Of a stretch of 64,000 nucleotides of DNA, positions 59,407 through 64,000 are shown piece after piece. Positions within the stretch are counted from its first letter, which is position 1; every line of letters starts with the position of its first letter. The position numbers were made by a program, and so were the translations under genes. Under the pieces are notes generated by a model, which saw only the letters and a program-made list of their open reading frames with translations, was not told the DNA's origin and did not search any database. Location: positions 15,840,816-15,904,815 of the forward strand of contig OU015539.1 of the NCBI GenBank assembly GCA_907165065.1. The letters run 5' to 3'. Origin of the DNA: Caprimulgus europaeus (lineage: Eukaryota; Chordata; Aves; Caprimulgiformes; Caprimulgidae).

Positions 59407-59778
59407 CTGGAAAATAAATGGAGAAAGATCACCATCAGGAAGGGTGTTTGGTTTGTTTGGTTTCTCCCCTGTAGTTGGAGGTCCTCAGGGATGAGGGGTT
59501 GTAAAAAGAGACTTCTAGGGGCTTGCCAGGTCCTGCCAGGTGCTCCCACCCTTTAAGCAAGATACACAAGGGAGCAAGGATGGGCCAGCTTGCTAAAGAA
59601 ACCTACAGTATGCTGTCAAGGGAGATAGAGACAGGAGGAAGAGCTGCTCCCATCCAAGGGGAGATGATTCACTTGTCACCTCCCAGATGGTGAAACTAAG
59701 AGGCATGGTGGGAGAGCAACACTTGGCAAAGAGGTCTCCTTGGAGGGTGGGGACACAGAAACAACACAGCAGCTCACC

Positions 59779-59859
59779 TCAATGGCCTGTGTGTACTGCT
59801 CCAGCCTGTCATCGATCTTCGACACAGGGAGGGGAGGCTGGCTCTTCTTTATGCTGTTA
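59779..59859 (-). CDS. LSP1: LSP1 coding exon with KIDDRLEQYTQAIE
   Basis: This 81-nt exon (TTCTCCAG acceptor, GTGAGCTG donor) supplies the last base of a Ser codon, then NSIKKSQPPLPVSK and IDDRLEQYTQAIE. The LEQYTQAIE helix is shared by LSP1 orthologues. Confidence 0.95.
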
Positions 59860-60037
59860 CTGGAGAAGCAAGAAGAGGGTTAAGGTGATCCTCCAGGACC
59901 TCAGGCAGAAGGAAGGACTCTCAGGGCCACAGGTAGCCTGTCACTGCTGCCCATACCCACAGCAGAGCCCTCTGGCATCCTCAGTTTGGAGGAAGGGACC
60001 TTCTTTACCCCAAGGACCCCATCAACCCCCGAGATAC

Positions 60038-60081
60038 CTTTTCTTTATCGAGCGGTTCAGCGACTCGGTCCTGTCCGTGAT
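60038..60081 (-). CDS. LSP1: LSP1 coding exon, ITDRTESLNRSIKK
   Basis: This 44-nt exon (CACTCTAG acceptor, GTATCTC donor) encodes ITDRTESLNRSIKK and two bases of the next Ser. DRTESLNRSI is conserved in LSP1. This is the most 5' LSP1 exon I can recognise. The acidic N-terminal half is not found in the remaining 3.9 kb and is likely beyond 64000. Confidence 0.93.
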
Positions 60082-62620
60082 CTAGAGTGGAAGAGAGAAG
60101 ATGAAGGTATTACTGTTCTCCATGGTCCTCAGATGGATGTAGGTTACCTTGGCTGACTATAGCTCAAACATTTCTCCTCTTTGGCTCCCTCACCCAGATT
60201 TTGGGTTAGAAACACCTCCCTCAGTCCCATGTTCCCACACTTGAGCATCCCTTCTCCTTCTCCTTTCCAAGGCAGGGGAGCAGAATCCCAACCAAAAGCA
60301 CCAGCTCACAGTAGCAGCCCAGCCATTTTCAGGGACAATTCAACAAGGTGCAGCTTGACTGACAGCAACCAGGACCATTTTCTCTGCTCAAGGACCAGGT
60401 ATCTTTCTCAGACACAGCTTCCTAGCCAGAAAGTGCAGAAAGACAAGGGGAAATCCAGAAGTGCCACCAGCCACATCTGCAGAAGAGGAGGTAACCATCA
60501 GAGGAGCACAGGCATCAATTCCATGGTGGCTTATCCACACCAGAGAAGTGCACAGACAGGGCAAGTCAACACATGGAACCACCTGCAAGGAAGCCCTTCA
60601 GGTCAAGCTATCAAGGAAGTTTTGCACAAGAGGCTCCTGTGCAAGAACTCTTTGGCCAAGAACAGGAAGATGAGCAAACACTTCCCAACCACTGAATAGA
60701 GGAGAGCTGAAAAGTTTGCTAAACCTCACAGCTCTTCTGTGGCCCCAGAAAACAAGAACACAGAGAGAAAAATCACTTTCAAGTCAAAGAGGAGGCTAGT
60801 TCTTAACAGCAGCTCCTTCAGAGCCAAGGAGCCTTCTCTCCCTATCTTCTGCTGCCCATGCCATGGGAAACATCACCTATGGAGTTAGCAGATAAAAAGC
60901 ACCATTAAGTGCTTGTTTTAAGACACTTTGAGGATGCTGGTGCTAAATTTTAGCTAAGCAGAAGACAAGGCAGTGTCACAGAGAGGACACACTGAACAGC
61001 TGTGCCCAAAGAGCACAAAGCCCACGAGAGAGGAGCACCACCACCACTAAACAGTGTAACCCTGGCTAAAAAAAGAAGCCCTGGGGAGAGTCACTCTGCA
61101 GGGTCCCAACATCAGATATCCCTCCAGCCAGTAGTTTCTGCTGGGCAGGTTGTCCACCTTCTGCCAGCTTGCTCCTTTTCTCAGTGCTGGAGGACCTGGT
61201 GCTTGCTTGAGCCATGACTTCAGAGGTTGGTTTGTCCATCCCTCTGGGATATTGATGGGCAGGCTGGCAACTCATGGGGCATAACAGCACCTCAAAGGGG
61301 AATCAGGGAGATCCCTGCCCATGTGGCTTCTCAACCACAAGTAGATAAGACAGCAATAGGAAAACACCTTGTCAGCTCTGCCAGAGAGATGCTGTGCAGG
61401 AGCAAACCATCCACAGGTGCTTCCAAAAGGTCATAACTGAGCATCAAGTTAAACACAGAGGGGCCTAGACACAGGCTGTGGGTGACAGTAGATCTCAGCA
61501 TGACAGTTTAGGTGGGAACAAACTTCTCCTTCCCAAATGGATGGGGTTGGGCTCTTTTTGATGGTCCCCAGTGACACGACAAGGGGCAATGGGCACAAAC
61601 TAGGACACCAGGAGTTCCACACAAACATGAGGAAAAATTTCTTCACTGTGAGGGTGCCAGAGCCCTGGGACAGGCTGCCCAGAGAGGGTGTGGAGTCTCC
61701 TTCTCTGGAGATGTTCAAACCCACCTGGACACTTTCCTGTGCAACCTGGTGTAGGGAACCTGCTTTGGCAGGGGGGGTTGGACTGGATGATCTCCTGAGC
61801 TCCCTTCCAACCCCACCATGCTGGGATTCTGTGACCTGGAGACCACCTCCCTCTCCCTGTAGAACAATTCTTTGCAGTGAGAGTTGTGCATTTCTCTGGT
61901 CCAAAGCACTTTCTAAAGGCCAGAAGAAACCACAGTTGCTCAGTCAGTCCACCTGAAAACTCGGAGCTCACAAGCAACCTGGGACAAAAATGGGGCTGGT
62001 ACAAGGACTCCCCCCTGCTACCACCCATCCATGTCAAGCCCCAGGCCACACTGGCCCTCTGAAGCCCAAACACCCCAACATCTGCCTGCCCCAGATGTGT
62101 ACCTGACCTCCACCACCCACCACAGATGTTCTCATCTTCCCACCACAAGCAGTGTTTCTGCAGAACAATCTCCATGCCAAAACACCTTCTTGGTGGTCAA
62201 AGTGTTTAATTCTTAGTGTTCACATAAAACCCTGCTAGCTGTGGTGTAAAGAGCCTCCTCCTTCCTTTGGAGAGATCCCAAGCTCATATTTTTTCCCCAC
62301 CTCCACCAGCTCTACATTGGGTGTTGTGTGTTGGTGAGCTCTGACATCAGTGTTGGAAAACACAGAGACTCTGTTTCTGAACCTTCCCCTGGGACAATCC
62401 TACCCAGGTCAGGAACCCACGTGTGCTTTGGGCTTGGAATGACCAAAAAAATCAGCACATAAAAAGGCACTGGAAGTGTTTCCCATATTTCCCCACAGGT
62501 CTGACTCTGGAGATATGCTTTGGCCAACCCCACTCCACTTTTCAAACCTAACATTAGCACATGACCTCCATCCAAACCCACCCTTTCTCCCCCTTGTTGG
62601 ATTTTTAAAAGGCTTCTTCA
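60082..62620. other. Presumed LSP1 intron, no further exon recognised
   Basis: No sequence resembling the acidic N-terminal half of LSP1 and no exon ending in the expected phase before ITDRTESLNR was found on the minus strand. It contains the CR1 at 61562. Sequence from 63420 to 64000 is likewise without a recognised feature. Confidence 0.5.
61562..61840 (+). mobile_element. CR1 fragment
   Basis: It starts in the coding part (GACACGACAAGGGGCAATGG) and ends CCACCATGCTGGGATTCTGT. Plus orientation, antisense to LSP1. Confidence 0.94.
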
Positions 62621-63418
62621 TTAGGAGCAAGAATCTGATGGTTGTAGATGATGAAATCCCCCATAAGGAGCAAGAATCTGATGGTTGTAGATGATGAAAT
62701 CCTCCATAAGGAGCAAGAATCTGATGGTTGTAGATGATGAAAACCCCCAAGGGATTGGTTGTAGATCATTACAAGAATCACTACAAGAATCTGATGGTTG
62801 TAGATGATGGAATACCCCATAAGGAGCAAGAATCTGATGGTTGTAGATGATGAAGATGAAATCCTCCATAAGGAACAAGAATCTGATGGTTGTAGATTAT
62901 TAAATCCCCCAAAAGAAGCAGTAATCTGATGGTTGTAGATGATTATATCCCCCATGGGATTGACTGTAGATGATTACAAGAATCTGATGGTTGTAGCTGA
63001 TGAAATCCCCCATGGGATTGGCTGTAGATCATTACAAGAATCACTACAAGAATCTGATGGTTGTAGATGATGAAATCCCCCATAAGGAGGAAGAATCTGA
63101 TGGTTGTAGATGATGGAATCCCCCATAAGGAGCAAGAATCTGATGGTTGTAGATGATGAAACCCCCCATGGGATTGGTTGTAGATCATTACAAGAATCAC
63201 TACAAGAATCTGATGGTTGTAGGTGATGAAATCCTCCATAAGGAGCAAGCATCTGATGGTTGTAGATGATGAAATCCCCCAAAAGGAGCAAGAATCTGAT
63301 GGTTGTAGATGATGAAAACCCCCATGGGATTGGTTGTAGATCACTACAAGAATCTGATGGTTGTAGATGAGGAAATCCCCCATAAGGAGCAAGAATCTGA
63401 TGGTTGTAGATGATGAAA
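62621..63418. repeat. 43-bp minisatellite
   Basis: About 17 copies of GAATCTGATGGTTGTAGATG followed by ATGAAATCCCCCATAAGGAG CAA. Some units carry an inserted GGGATTGGTTGTAGATCATT ACAAGAATC variant. It lies 5' of the last recognised LSP1 exon, probably in an LSP1 intron. Open frames across it are repeat artefacts. Confidence 0.95.
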
Positions 63419-64000
63419 CCTTCCTCTTACAATCTATCTCCTAGTGCAAGAGGAAGTGCTCATACAATCCAGTAAATATTGACCAAGAAGCAAACAGCAC
63501 AGACATCAAGGCAAGAAAAGCAGAGACAATACCAGGAGCAGATTAACAGGCTACCTGGGCTCCTCACCACTGTCCTCAACAAGCTGAGGGCTCACAAAGA
63601 CAAAAGCCTTTCTCTGCAGCAACCACTTATCTGGAGCCATTGTATGGAACTGAGGATGAGCAGCAAAGGCAACAGGAGTCATGAGATGCCATTCAGGTGA
63701 TGATCAAGGTGGAAGTTTCACAAGAGCATCCATGCAGAGATGATTGGGAAGGATGTGATGTTTCAGAGAGCAGGAATCCCAGTTTGCTTTCAAAACCTCA
63801 AGTCAGACTTTCTGGTTTGGTTCTAAGGAAGACAGGGAAATTGCAGGGCTTCAAGTTTTGGGTTGGTTTTTGGTTTTGAGAAGGGAAATTTCATTTTCTA
63901 ATGAAGTTCATGTGTCATCTTGGACCAAATTCACAACCTTCAAGCATAGACATCTTCCTCAGTATTACAACATTCCCTGGAGCCCTCAATGAACTTTAGA

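Larger units (their letters stand above)
57283..60081 (-). other. LSP1: LSP1 gene, 3' part (partial in window)
   Basis: Five coding exons in consistent phase give 141 residues of the C-terminal half of leukocyte-specific protein 1. LSP1 is an intracellular F-actin-binding protein of leukocytes and endothelium that acts in cell motility and is a MAPKAPK2 substrate in mammals. Exon order and orientation relative to PRR33 and TNNT3 are as in human. The 3'UTR beyond 57283 is unresolved; AATAAA on the minus strand at 53976-53981 is one possible end. Confidence 0.93.

Noticed and set aside
61066..61290. Possible upstream LSP1 exon on the minus strand
   Set aside because: The peptide does not resemble the LSP1 N-terminal half, and no splice site pair gives the phase needed before ITDRTESLNR.
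62605..63392. Minus-strand frames rich in HHLQPSDSC repeats
   Set aside because: They read through the 43-bp minisatellite and have no independent support.

Overview
The window is vertebrate nuclear DNA, almost certainly from a bird. It carries many fragments of the avian CR1 LINE, spliced genes with small exons and long introns, and a recognisable block of the muscle-gene neighbourhood that in human lies at 11p15.5 (LSP1 - PRR33 - TNNT3). The species cannot be read from the sequence. Degenerate HE-rich mini-exons in TNNT3, without long HEEAH runs, hint at a non-galliform bird, but this is inference.

Layout. (1) 1-1144: sequence downstream of TNNT3, with a CR1 fragment. (2) 1145-37105, minus strand: the whole TNNT3 gene (fast skeletal troponin T). 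It has a TATA/CCAAT promoter near 37.13 kb, a non-coding exon 1, the start codon at 32101, an N-terminal hypervariable region of tiny cassette exons between 14.7 and 30.5 kb, the constitutive tropomyosin- and troponin-binding exons between 7.1 and 11.0 kb, two mutually exclusive 41-nt exons (6455-6495 and 4099-4139), and the last coding exon at 1482-1530. Every splice phase was checked: the core exons sum to 717 nt (238 aa plus stop), and intact cassettes add up to 51 aa. (3) 37.4-51.6 kb: a long interval without recognised coding exons, holding several CR1 fragments. (4) 51614-53242, plus strand: one open coding exon for a 542-aa proline-rich protein, the likely PRR33 orthologue. It is head-to-head with TNNT3. 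(5) 57283-60081, minus strand: the five 3'-terminal coding exons of LSP1 (leukocyte-specific protein 1, an F-actin-binding protein), tail-to-tail with PRR33. Its acidic N-terminal exons are not recognisable and probably lie beyond the right edge. (6) 62.6-63.4 kb: a 43-bp minisatellite.

The most unusual part is the TNNT3 mini-exon field. At least nine related cassettes, mostly 12 nt and all phase 1-1, are spread over 12 kb. Each lies in a duplicated block that includes its own branchpoint region, acceptor and donor. The ancestral peptide resembles A/V-H-E-E. One copy has collapsed to 5 nt, one has become Ala-Pro-Pro-Pro, and the field is split by two kilobase-scale tandem repeat arrays (an AT-rich array at about 22.8-24.05 kb and a 38/41-bp minisatellite at 24.34-26.23 kb). 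The very long open frames across the second array are artefacts of the repeat.
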